A DNA stretch of 48,957 nt from a virus. The translations under genes and the position numbers were made by a program. The notes beneath the pieces are model-generated. The model was given only the letters and a program-made list of their open reading frames with translations, made no database searches and had not been told where the DNA came from. The stretch spans positions 1 through 48,957 of the IMG/VR virus record IMGVR_UViG_3300001589_000024, one strand, 5' to 3'. Shown here one piece after another: positions 23,403 through 30,974 of this stretch. Numbering within the stretch: position 1 is the stretch's first letter; the number at the start of each line of letters is the position of its first letter.

Positions 23403-23738
23403 ATGGCCTGCTCTTGTGTAAATATCATTCCGCAAAGTGAAGAATGCTACGCCCAGCAGATCACCGTAGATATTCCTCCACACATGCATCAATACAGAGA
23501 CAGTAGACTCAAGCAAGGTCTCAGTAGCAAGGTGTCCATTGACCCTTGCATTTACGATGAAATCTGTCAGCTCTGGGATATGGGTATCATCACATACGGT
23601 TCATGCTGTGGTCACAATTTGGAACAATCCTTTGTAAATGTATCACCAGACCATATTGATCAGATGTTAACCATGGGGTATGTCCATAATCATCCAGACC
23701 CCTTACGAAAAGACACATTCAAACTAAAAACCGCCTGA
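23403..23738 (+). CDS. Cys/His-rich early protein, probable zinc binder (111 aa)
   Basis: The 111-residue protein carries cysteines near the N-terminus (CSC and C16) and a core pattern IDPCIYDEICQLWDMGIIT followed by YGSCCGHNLEQSFVNV (about 46-79). The Cys and His spacing suggests a zinc-stabilised fold; small proteins with an SCCGH core occur in phage early regions. The function is unknown. It begins three bases after the preceding stop. Confidence 0.6.
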   Translation: MACSCVNIIPQSEECYAQQITVDIPPHMHQYRDSRLKQGLSSKVSIDPCIYDEICQLWDMGIITYGSCCGHNLEQSFVNVSPDHIDQMLTMGYVHNHPDPLRKDTFKLKTA

Positions 23739-23741
23739 CCA

Positions 23742-24260
23742 ATGAATAAAGCTCAGAAAAAACGATTTACGGAATTCTGCAAAGATCAAATTGCTCTCTT
23801 AGAAGAGCAGAGGACTGAAATAGAGCAAGAAATCATATACTACCAGACCATTGATTATAAGCAGTATGTGAAATTGATCACCTGTTCAATCTATGATGAC
23901 ACATCCAAATCACAGACCTTTTTCATTGTATCAGACCCTGACAAAAAGAAGAATGCTGATACCTTTCCTCAGCCCGGACGACTACTTCCGGCACATCCCA
24001 ATTTTCCACACTTTAGATGCTTTGTTCACAGCACTGAAAAAGGGCAGTGTGTCTCCCACTTAGACAGTGGATTCAAGATTGGGTCTCTCAGTGAAATTCA
24101 AGGTACATATGATGATGCCTTAGAATCATTCCTGAAGTTTGATCCATCAAAAGATGACATAAACACGGCCATCAATCGTGCGCAAAAAACCATAGTAAGT
24201 TCCGGATTAGAATATCCAGTTAACCAACTCACAAAAACAAACAACAATGGACCTCACTGA
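23742..24260 (+). CDS. Hypothetical early protein with N-terminal coiled coil (172 aa)
   Basis: The 172-residue protein starts with a Glu-rich helix (DQIALLEEQRTEIEQEIIYY, about 15-34), then a beta-rich domain (SQTFFIVSDPDKK; FRCFVHSTEKGQCVSHLDSG). It overlaps the next gene by 14 bases. No family recognised. Confidence 0.6.
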   Translation: MNKAQKKRFTEFCKDQIALLEEQRTEIEQEIIYYQTIDYKQYVKLITCSIYDDTSKSQTFFIVSDPDKKKNADTFPQPGRLLPAHPNFPHFRCFVHSTEKGQCVSHLDSGFKIGSLSEIQGTYDDALESFLKFDPSKDDINTAINRAQKTIVSSGLEYPVNQLTKTNNNGPH

Positions 24261-24486
24261 CCTCACCATGGAACTCTCCCATTTCGGACATGTCCAGATT
24301 TGCCATGCCAATACCGTTTTCACTCTCCTAATGACCGGCCACGGCCTGGACAATGCAAAGACCTATTGCTCTATCCAAACCAAAGTCTTAAATCAAGTGG
24401 GTGATCATTTCCCATACATAGAAGCCATGAGAAATGACACCAACTTTTTTTGCGTAGTTCTATCACCAAACCCAAAAACATCATGA
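24247..24486 (+). CDS. Hypothetical early protein (79 aa)
   Basis: The 79-residue protein overlaps both neighbours (14 bases upstream, four bases downstream as ATGA). It is mixed, with FGHVQICHANTVFTLLMTGH and a C-terminal strand (NFFCVVLSPNPK). Tight coupling supports reality; function is unknown. Confidence 0.55.
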   Translation: MDLTDLTMELSHFGHVQICHANTVFTLLMTGHGLDNAKTYCSIQTKVLNQVGDHFPYIEAMRNDTNFFCVVLSPNPKTS

Positions 24487-24689
24487 CCTGTGTCCACTGT
24501 GGCAAAGATCCCGGCACCCATCCCTCTAACCCTTTACTATGGTTTGGCTTCAAGGATGCCGATACCGGAGAGCTCTCCTGTAGAGCGTGTATACCGGTGC
24601 ATTACAAGAAAAAGAACCTTGGGCCCTTTGCTCATATGTATAGCGAATTACCCGTCATTATAAAGCCAACAGAAACTGTAAAATCATGA
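24483..24689 (+). CDS. Small zinc-ribbon-like early protein (68 aa)
   Basis: The 68-residue protein, with ATG at 24483 overlapping the previous stop, has CVHC at residues 3-6 and CRAC at about 33-36, spaced as in a zinc ribbon. Such proteins often contact nucleic acid or other proteins. It overlaps the next gene by four bases. Confidence 0.6.
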   Translation: MTCVHCGKDPGTHPSNPLLWFGFKDADTGELSCRACIPVHYKKKNLGPFAHMYSELPVIIKPTETVKS

Positions 24690-25090
24690 AACCATTCACT
24701 GAACGCCAATACCAAACTGCATACAATGCACTTCTTAAAATCATAGAAGTGAAAGACCGAAGAGAAATGAAGCTCACCTGGATTCAAAGTGAAGGAAGTG
24801 ATCCTTCTGGAGCGAGTAACTGCTTAATGACTTTAAGCGATTTTGAAGTAGAAGTGAAGCGGCTCATGCATGGCCTGGTTGAACTACAGCGGACTGGTGA
24901 GTTTTATTTAGCAGATAATTCTCAAGAATCAGACGAATCGCTTGACATGGACAGCGCAGAATTGGTGCTCCTCAGGAAATGTTTCGGAACATTTGATCGG
25001 GAGGTGATTGAGCAAATAGCGAAAGAAGGTGTAGGATCTCCTGCAGGTAAAACCCTAATCAATGATATAGCTAAATCAATACAGTCATGA
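24686..25090 (+). CDS. Hypothetical early protein (134 aa)
   Basis: The 134-residue protein is helical and acidic towards the C-terminus (QESDESLDMDSAELVLLRKC; DREVIEQIAKEG). It is coupled on both sides by ATGA overlaps. No motif recognised. Confidence 0.6.
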   Translation: MKPFTERQYQTAYNALLKIIEVKDRREMKLTWIQSEGSDPSGASNCLMTLSDFEVEVKRLMHGLVELQRTGEFYLADNSQESDESLDMDSAELVLLRKCFGTFDREVIEQIAKEGVGSPAGKTLINDIAKSIQS

Positions 25091-25209
25091 AAGAACGTCC
25101 CATCCTATTTAGTACACCCATGGTTCGGTATGGGCCATCACTTTTAAAGTTATTTCCACAAACGGTAAACCTCGAAACAAATGAAAATGGCAAAAGCAAG
25201 TCAGGATGA
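25087..25209 (+). pseudogene. Remnant of an ASCH-domain gene (40 codons)
   Basis: The frame overlaps the previous stop as ATGA and starts MKERPILFSTPMVR, which I recognise as the usual N-terminus of phage ASCH-domain proteins (normally well over 100 residues). After residue 14 the similarity stops and the frame ends at codon 40, overlapping the next gene by 29 bases. An internal deletion is the simplest explanation. Recognition rests on memory of the family start, so moderate confidence. Confidence 0.55.
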
Positions 25210-25621
25210 CTTGGATAAAATGAGACTCTTCTATGAGGTAATGGAAGCCTACTATCAAGCTGCCTGTGAAAACCTTCATGATTTCACTGATCTTTTTAAG
25301 GATTCTGAAATGGAACAAATCAGTTCTGCATTCAACGACAAAGGAGAATTTGATATTGATGATTTCTTGCGCCTTTCATACGATCACCTGCTCTCCGGAT
25401 TCTTCCGTGTCCATTTCGGATATCAAGTGTTACTTAGTAATGCTTGTGATCCCTCAGAAGATTCACTCCAGTTTAAGGACTGGATCAAGCAATCCATAGA
25501 AGTACTATCAGAAATCGATGAATATATCTCACCAAACCCCACAAACTACATCGGATTTGACTCCACTCTACATCAGAAAGTAAAGTCTGTATTATCACTC
25601 CATGAAAAATCGCTATTATGA
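25181..25621 (+). CDS. Hypothetical acidic early protein (146 aa)
   Basis: The 146-residue protein is acidic and mostly helical (DDLDKMRLFYEVMEAYYQAA; DSEMEQISSAFNDKGEFDID). A second ATG two codons in is possible. It overlaps the ASCH remnant upstream and the next gene as ATGA. No family recognised. Confidence 0.6.
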   Translation: MKMAKASQDDLDKMRLFYEVMEAYYQAACENLHDFTDLFKDSEMEQISSAFNDKGEFDIDDFLRLSYDHLLSGFFRVHFGYQVLLSNACDPSEDSLQFKDWIKQSIEVLSEIDEYISPNPTNYIGFDSTLHQKVKSVLSLHEKSLL

Positions 25622-26061
25622 AAAACTTAAACACACACCTCGCCATCTTCGAACTCCTCGAAGATTCAGATCCCGTCATCAAGGTAGCTACCAGGCTCCA
25701 GCACCTCATAGATTACTATGAGGAGGGCCGTGATTACTATCAGAAAAACATCAGCGTAGAAGACTCCTTTGATCATGATGAGACCATCGCTTTTTTAGAT
25801 GTCCTCCAGACCCTTACCGGCAAGATCATCAATCCCACAGGTCCTGTCACAATGATACTCACCCGTGGCACCCAGTCCTTAAATGTGCTCCCCATTTCCA
25901 GTGTCTTTGAGCACTGGACACTCCCACAGGTTCTGAGCATCCTCCAGTCAGTCAAGTCCGCACTCGTGCTATACCTCCATGCAGACAACTGTATTCAGTT
26001 CAAGACCGCTTACGCCACACTAAATAACTGGTATTCATTTTTCACCCAGTTGGAGCCATGA
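25618..26061 (+). CDS. Hypothetical early protein (147 aa)
   Basis: The 147-residue protein is helical with a hydrophobic C-terminal half (LPQVLSILQSVKSALVLYLH). It uses C-ending codons more than its upstream neighbours, closer to the late genes. Coupled by ATGA at both ends. Not recognised. Confidence 0.6.
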   Translation: MKNLNTHLAIFELLEDSDPVIKVATRLQHLIDYYEEGRDYYQKNISVEDSFDHDETIAFLDVLQTLTGKIINPTGPVTMILTRGTQSLNVLPISSVFEHWTLPQVLSILQSVKSALVLYLHADNCIQFKTAYATLNNWYSFFTQLEP

Positions 26062-26321
26062 TGACAGAGGTTACTACTGGCCATGATCATTCTGGCTTGC
26101 GATATCGCATTGTGGTAGATGAGATTGGCAAGTACCACATCCAGACTCCACGTTCCAAAGGTAAGTGGAGAGTCCTTCGCGGTGGTTTCACCAGGGAGAA
26201 AGCCTTCTATCTCATAAAAGAAAAAGGGATTTCCGGCATTCGCCAGATAAACCTCAATGAGAAGTTCGGTTTCATACTTTTCCTCCTTCTTATGACCATC
26301 ATCATGATACTCCTCAGATAA
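26058..26321 (+). CDS. Tail-anchored small membrane protein (87 aa)
   Basis: The 87-residue protein has a soluble N-terminal part (RYRIVVDEIGKYHIQTPRSK) and one hydrophobic C-terminal helix (FGFILFLLLMTIIMILL, residues 70-86), so it is probably tail-anchored in the inner membrane. It is the last gene of the early block before a strong terminator. Role is unknown; phage membrane effectors that block superinfection have this shape. Confidence 0.6.
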   Translation: MMTEVTTGHDHSGLRYRIVVDEIGKYHIQTPRSKGKWRVLRGGFTREKAFYLIKEKGISGIRQINLNEKFGFILFLLLMTIIMILLR

Positions 26322-26357
26322 AGAATAGTGGTTAGGTGTTTTTTTCAGGTTGGGTTG

Positions 26358-26382
26358 AACCCGCACCCTTTGGGTGCGGGTT
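26358..26382. terminator. Strong hairpin ending the early block
   Basis: AACCCGCACCC pairs with GGGTGCGGGTT around a 3-base loop (26358-26382). Upstream is a run of T (from about 26339) and downstream TTCTTAG, so it may stop transcription in both directions. Confidence 0.75.
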
Positions 26383-26602
26383 CTTAGTTGCTAGGCACCC
26401 CATTTCGGCCATATTCTAGCACTTATCACCCGTTTTACACCACTTCTTCCCGAATTTTTACGATATATCCAATTGACTGTCAGATATATGCAGTCTTTTG
26501 CCGTCCCTTCGCTTTTTTCACACTACCGCGGAAGCCCGTTCCGCCCTCTTTTGTATGTGCAATTGCAAAAGAGGTTGGTTTGGTGATATATGATTAGCTC
26601 TT

Positions 26603-26636
26603 GTCCTTTCACACCCTGATCTCCTGGATAGTTTAG
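26603..26636 (+). promoter_or_regulatory. Phage late promoter candidate 5 (GTCCTTTC-N18-TAGTTTAG)
   Basis: GTCCTTTC at 26603-26610, 18 bases, then TAGTTTAG at 26629-26636, the same -7 box as candidate 7. The ATG at 26655 is 19 bases downstream. It would drive the tape-measure operon. Confidence 0.78.
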
Positions 26637-26654
26637 CTTATAATATTACAAGAG

Positions 26655-27029
26655 ATGAGTATTATTCAGAAGGAGTTTATCAGGAGGGTACTTGAGGATG
26701 AGGCTAATAGGATGGAAAAAAACCAGGGGTTGCAAATGAAAAGACTCCTGCACTTCCACACTGGCAACTTGTTTAATGGGAGGCAATTTACTGTGAAGCA
26801 GGGAGCAGACCTGGACGGTGTACTCACCATCAAATTCAAGATTTATCAACGCTTTCTGGACATGAAAAGGAAAGTCCGATCTAAGAATGGTAACATCCGA
26901 AATCGCCAATATTCAATCCACAACAAATATGTGTTTGGGCACTTCTATTCGATTGGAGACCGGCTTATGTACGAGCTGACAGAAGATCTGATTGAAGGAA
27001 TAAAACGAGACCTCAAAATTTCAAACTGA
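26655..27029 (+). CDS. Hypothetical tail protein before tape measure (124 aa)
   Basis: The 124-residue protein is basic and helical at the N-terminus (EFIRRVLEDEANRMEKNQGL), followed by HFHTGNLFNGRQFTV and a beta-prone centre (LTIKFKIYQRFLDM). It overlaps the tape-measure gene by one base (TGATG). Genes in this position often encode tail tube or tape-measure chaperones; this assignment is positional. Confidence 0.6.
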   Translation: MSIIQKEFIRRVLEDEANRMEKNQGLQMKRLLHFHTGNLFNGRQFTVKQGADLDGVLTIKFKIYQRFLDMKRKVRSKNGNIRNRQYSIHNKYVFGHFYSIGDRLMYELTEDLIEGIKRDLKISN

Positions 27030-30000
27030 TGGCTAAAACAGTAACCGAAGAAAACCTCCTACTGAACATGATTGTGAAGGGCGACAAGGCTCGCGCTGAG
27101 GTGAATAAACTTGATCGTGCTTACCGTGATTTATCCAAAGAAGTGGAGTATTTGGAATCCGCACAAAAGAAACTACGAGCAGAGGGGAAGAAAGATAGTC
27201 AAGGGTACAGGGAGCTCACTGCGGAAATAAATGCTAAGAAAACCGCTATGGATCAGGCCTCTGCTGAGCTAGAACACATGCGCAAAAACATGGATATAAA
27301 CAGGATGTCCATGCGAGACTTGCGAGCTGAGATGACCAGGCTTAGAAGACTAGCCACGGATCCACTAAATAAGGAATGGCAAAAGCATGCTGCTAGGCTG
27401 CAAGTAGTAAAAGCCAGATATGGAGAGCTCCAGGCTCGCGCTAAGGCCACATCGATTACCCTCCAAGGGCTCACATCTACATTAAACAGAATGTATGGAT
27501 CGATAGCCGCTGGTGTTGCCACATTTGCAGCCCTAGCCTTTGGTATCCGAAGAGCTACTGATGAGTTTACAAAGTTTGATGATAAGATTGCCGACGTTCA
27601 GAAAACCACCGGTCTGGCAAAATCCGAAGTTCTTGAGATGAACGAGGAATTGAAGGACATTAACTTCATTGATACCAGGACCTCACAAGAGGGTTTACTT
27701 GGTCTACTCAGAATTGCTGGAAAACTCGGAACAGAAGGCACTGATAATCTTTTGGGTTTTGTTAAAGCTACAGATCAAATAGCTGTTGCCCTCACTGAGG
27801 ATCTAGGTGGAGATATAGAGGAGAGTATTAATACATTGGGAAAACTTGTTGGGATTTTCGATGTATCCGATGAATTCGGGGTAGAGGAAGCGCTGCTAAA
27901 AGTTGGATCATCAATTAACGAATTAGGAGCGAGCAGTGAGGCCAATGAAGGGTATATCGTTGATTTCACCAAGCGCCTTGCCGGAGTAGCCCCCGGAGCT
28001 AAAATTTCCATTGCCAATATCATGGGGATGGGCGCCGCGTTGGATGTGGCCGGTCAGTCTGTAGAAGTATCGGGAACAGCCATTTCCCAGATTATTACTA
28101 AAATGTTTGATGACACAGCCACCTTCGCGAAAGTGGCAGGTATGGAGGTTGCTGATTTCTCGAATCTCCTGGAAACTGATGCTAACGCGGCTTTCATCAC
28201 ATTACTTGAAGGGGTGAAGGGAAATGATGAGCGGATGGCCATGATGGTAGGTCGCCTGAAAGAATTGGGAATAGATGGGGTGAGGGCCACCAATGTAATG
28301 GGAGTACTCGCTAACAACGTTGAGGAACTTAAAAAGCAACAATTATTAGCCAATAAAGCATTTGAGGAAGGGACCTCCATTACCGATGAATTCAACATCA
28401 AAAATCAGACGGCTGGAGCTGAGCTTGAAAAAGTACAGAAACAGATCAATAACCTTTGGGTGGAGTTAGGTGAGCGATTATTCCCTACAGTAATGGAGGG
28501 CACCAAACTATTCAAATCCTTCCTTGAGGTACTAATCTTATTGTTCGATTTCATAAAGATTCATTATCGAATAATTCTCACTTTGGCTGCTGCAATGGCC
28601 GGGTATCAAGCGGTGGTAATCTCCAGTACAATAGCAACCAAAGCAGCCACCATCGCCACCAGGTTGTGGAATTTAGCGTTGAGGGCTAACCCCATTGGAT
28701 TGGTTGTTTCGCTGCTCACCGGGTTGGCTGCTGCCATGTACTTCTATTCCAGGAGAACTAAGGAAGCCATCGACACTCAGGAGTTACTCAATGATGTACA
28801 GAAAAAATCTATGGATGGTATGAAGGAAGAGCAAAATCAAATTAACACTCTTCTGAAAATTGCCCGAAATAAAGAGCTGTCTGATGGAGCGAGAAAAGAG
28901 GCCATTAAACAACTCGTAGCGATCAGCCCCGAGTACTTAAGTTCTTTGAGTTTAGAAACGATTAATACCGAGGCTGCTACCAGTGCTGTCAGAGACTATA
29001 TCGACGCAAAGCAGGATCAGATAATGATTGATGAGATTCTTCTCAAGAAAAGGGAGATTAATAAGAAACAGGAGGATGCTCGCCAGACCATCTCTAGTTC
29101 AAAGGATGATCTCGCAAAAGACAGTGGCGGATTATATGGATGGGGTTCCAGAAGGGGAAAATCCATCAGGCTCAATAATCAGATCAGTGATGCAGAGGCT
29201 CAGCTCTCACAATTAGCCAAAGCAGAAGGAAGCCTGCAGGTTGCTTTGGATGAAATCGTCGAGCGTCAAGCACAGAGAGCAGCTGACAAGCGAGCTAAAA
29301 TTGAGGAAAAAGAGGATGAAGAATCAAAGGCCAGGCGAATCAAGTACCTCTCTGATGAAGAGAAAGCACGTCAAAAAGCCATTCAGGAGTATCGGGCAAA
29401 AGTACTCTTAGAGTCAAAGTCACTGGTAGAGCAGGAAAGGATCGCTTACAAAGAGCGGATCAAGGAGGCCGGTCTTTATGGTAAAGCCATTACAAAAATG
29501 ACCACCGAGGAGTTTTCTGTGTGGGAAGCGTTAAGATCGGCACATCAAGCCAATTTAGCGAAGATCGATGCTGACGCCATCAGTGCGGAAATCACCAGAT
29601 ATGAGAGCGTTTTTCAGTCCGAACTCAATGCTCTAAAAGTCAAACAAAACGAGGAATTAAAAGCCTTTAGTGGGACGAAGGATCAAAGAGAGGCGCTTAT
29701 CAGGCAGCAAACCTCTGAAGAAGAGGCTTTGGTGAAAGCTAATTTGGAGAGTCTGCAATCACTGATACAGTTCACACTAGATACGAGCCGTTGGGAAGGC
29801 ATTACTTCAGATGATGTATTGTCTGACGAGGAATACCAATTATTGAAAGAAAAGCTGGAATCAATCGGTTTATCTCTGTCAGAGATCGGACTTACTAAGA
29901 AAGAGCCGAAGACAGAAACCCCAAAGGAGCTTGGTTTTGGAGATACTGATGTATTAGGGTTTTCACAGGACGATTGGGCACTATTCTTCGATAATATTGC

Positions 30001-30970
30001 ATCAGGAGAAAATGGCATTCAATCACTAATTTTTGCCACCAGAGCGCTCACAGAAGCGTGGCAGATGCATAATGACTATGTGTCTCAGGCTGAAAAGCGT
30101 AAGCTTGAAAACTTCGAAAAAGATACTGATGCCCGTAAGCAGGCCATCAATGATCAGATGGACAAAGAATTGGAGCGAGCTGAGGGTAATGCTGATCGTC
30201 AAAAAGCCATTCGGAAAAAATACAACAGTCAACTAGTTAAGCTCGATGCTGACCTTGATAAGAAAAAGGCTGAATTCGATTACAACCAGGCCAAAAGAGA
30301 TAAGGAGACTGCTATCGCTTCAGCATTGGTCAACAGTTTCGCGGGCGCGGCACGGGCCTTTGCTGATTATGCATTCCCTGCCAGCGCCATTATAGCAAGC
30401 ATTGTTACAGGCCTCGGGTTATATCAGGTTGGTAAAATTGCTTCCACCCCACTTCCCGAAATACCAGGACGAGAGGATGGCGGGTATCTCGATGTGTCCC
30501 GATCACAGGACCGTAGAATGTTCCGGGCTAAAAGAGATCCAGGTAAGAGGGGATATGTGCACACTCCTACCGTCATCACCGGAGAGAATGGTACTGAGTT
30601 TGTAGCATCCAACGAGGCTTTTGCCAACCCAACTGTACGCCCAATGTTGGACATTCTGGATACCGCACAGCGAAATGGCACTATCAGTACGGTCAATCTG
30701 ACCAAAGTACTAAATGATAGACCTGCTGTATCAATGTACGGGTTGGAGAGGGGAGGCCATCTTTCTAATGCTCCACAGCCTGGCAACACTACCTCGATGC
30801 CACAGGATCCTGAAATTAAGAATCTCATTAGGAAAAACACCTCAGTAACAATGGCGCTTTACAATCAGCTTCGCAAGGGCATCAAAGCCGACGTTTCCCT
30901 CCTGGGGAAAGGGGGGTTTGTTGAAGCCGAGGAAGATCTTGACGAAATCAACAATAACGTAAATTTTTAA
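27029..30970 (+). CDS. Tail tape measure protein (1313 aa)
   Basis: The 1313-residue protein is the longest in the prophage. Residues about 5-140 are coiled coil; about 145-510 resemble the TP901-type tape-measure core (FTKFDDKIADVQKTTGLAKS and the region around GVAPGAKISIANIMGMGAAL); about 500-590 contain hydrophobic helices (IILTLAAAMAGYQAV; GLVVSLLTGLAAAMYFY) used for DNA ejection; the rest is charged coiled coil and a Gly-rich end. It sets tail length, so a long flexible siphovirus-type tail is likely, since no contractile sheath gene is visible. Transcribed from late promoter 5. Confidence 0.9.
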   Translation: MAKTVTEENLLLNMIVKGDKARAEVNKLDRAYRDLSKEVEYLESAQKKLRAEGKKDSQGYRELTAEINAKKTAMDQASAELEHMRKNMDINRMSMRDLRAEMTRLRRLATDPLNKEWQKHAARLQVVKARYGELQARAKATSITLQGLTSTLNRMYGSIAAGVATFAALAFGIRRATDEFTKFDDKIADVQKTTGLAKSEVLEMNEELKDINFIDTRTSQEGLLGLLRIAGKLGTEGTDNLLGFVKATDQIAVALTEDLGGDIEESINTLGKLVGIFDVSDEFGVEEALLKVGSSINELGASSEANEGYIVDFTKRLAGVAPGAKISIANIMGMGAALDVAGQSVEVSGTAISQIITKMFDDTATFAKVAGMEVADFSNLLETDANAAFITLLEGVKGNDERMAMMVGRLKELGIDGVRATNVMGVLANNVEELKKQQLLANKAFEEGTSITDEFNIKNQTAGAELEKVQKQINNLWVELGERLFPTVMEGTKLFKSFLEVLILLFDFIKIHYRIILTLAAAMAGYQAVVISSTIATKAATIATRLWNLALRANPIGLVVSLLTGLAAAMYFYSRRTKEAIDTQELLNDVQKKSMDGMKEEQNQINTLLKIARNKELSDGARKEAIKQLVAISPEYLSSLSLETINTEAATSAVRDYIDAKQDQIMIDEILLKKREINKKQEDARQTISSSKDDLAKDSGGLYGWGSRRGKSIRLNNQISDAEAQLSQLAKAEGSLQVALDEIVERQAQRAADKRAKIEEKEDEESKARRIKYLSDEEKARQKAIQEYRAKVLLESKSLVEQERIAYKERIKEAGLYGKAITKMTTEEFSVWEALRSAHQANLAKIDADAISAEITRYESVFQSELNALKVKQNEELKAFSGTKDQREALIRQQTSEEEALVKANLESLQSLIQFTLDTSRWEGITSDDVLSDEEYQLLKEKLESIGLSLSEIGLTKKEPKTETPKELGFGDTDVLGFSQDDWALFFDNIASGENGIQSLIFATRALTEAWQMHNDYVSQAEKRKLENFEKDTDARKQAINDQMDKELERAEGNADRQKAIRKKYNSQLVKLDADLDKKKAEFDYNQAKRDKETAIASALVNSFAGAARAFADYAFPASAIIASIVTGLGLYQVGKIASTPLPEIPGREDGGYLDVSRSQDRRMFRAKRDPGKRGYVHTPTVITGENGTEFVASNEAFANPTVRPMLDILDTAQRNGTISTVNLTKVLNDRPAVSMYGLERGGHLSNAPQPGNTTSMPQDPEIKNLIRKNTSVTMALYNQLRKGIKADVSLLGKGGFVEAEEDLDEINNNVNF

Positions 30971-30974
30971 ACAT

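Larger units (their letters stand above)
26322..26654. other. Gene-free spacer between early block and second late block
   Basis: This 333-base stretch holds no convincing gene. It contains a strong terminator hairpin (26358-26382), a second hairpin with arms CCTCTTTTG (26545-26553) and CAAAAGAGG (26566-26574), and late promoter candidate 5 (26603-26636). A short pyrimidine-rich frame near 26388-26597 is judged not coding. A small RNA is possible but not shown. Confidence 0.6.

Noticed and set aside
22346-26321. CRISPR array or toxin-antitoxin pair
   Set aside because: No repeat-spacer pattern was seen, and no toxin fold could be recognised next to the small ribbon-helix-helix protein.
26388-26597. 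69-codon frame in the early/late spacer
   Set aside because: Pyrimidine-rich with hairpins inside it; no plausible start signal and no protein-like character.
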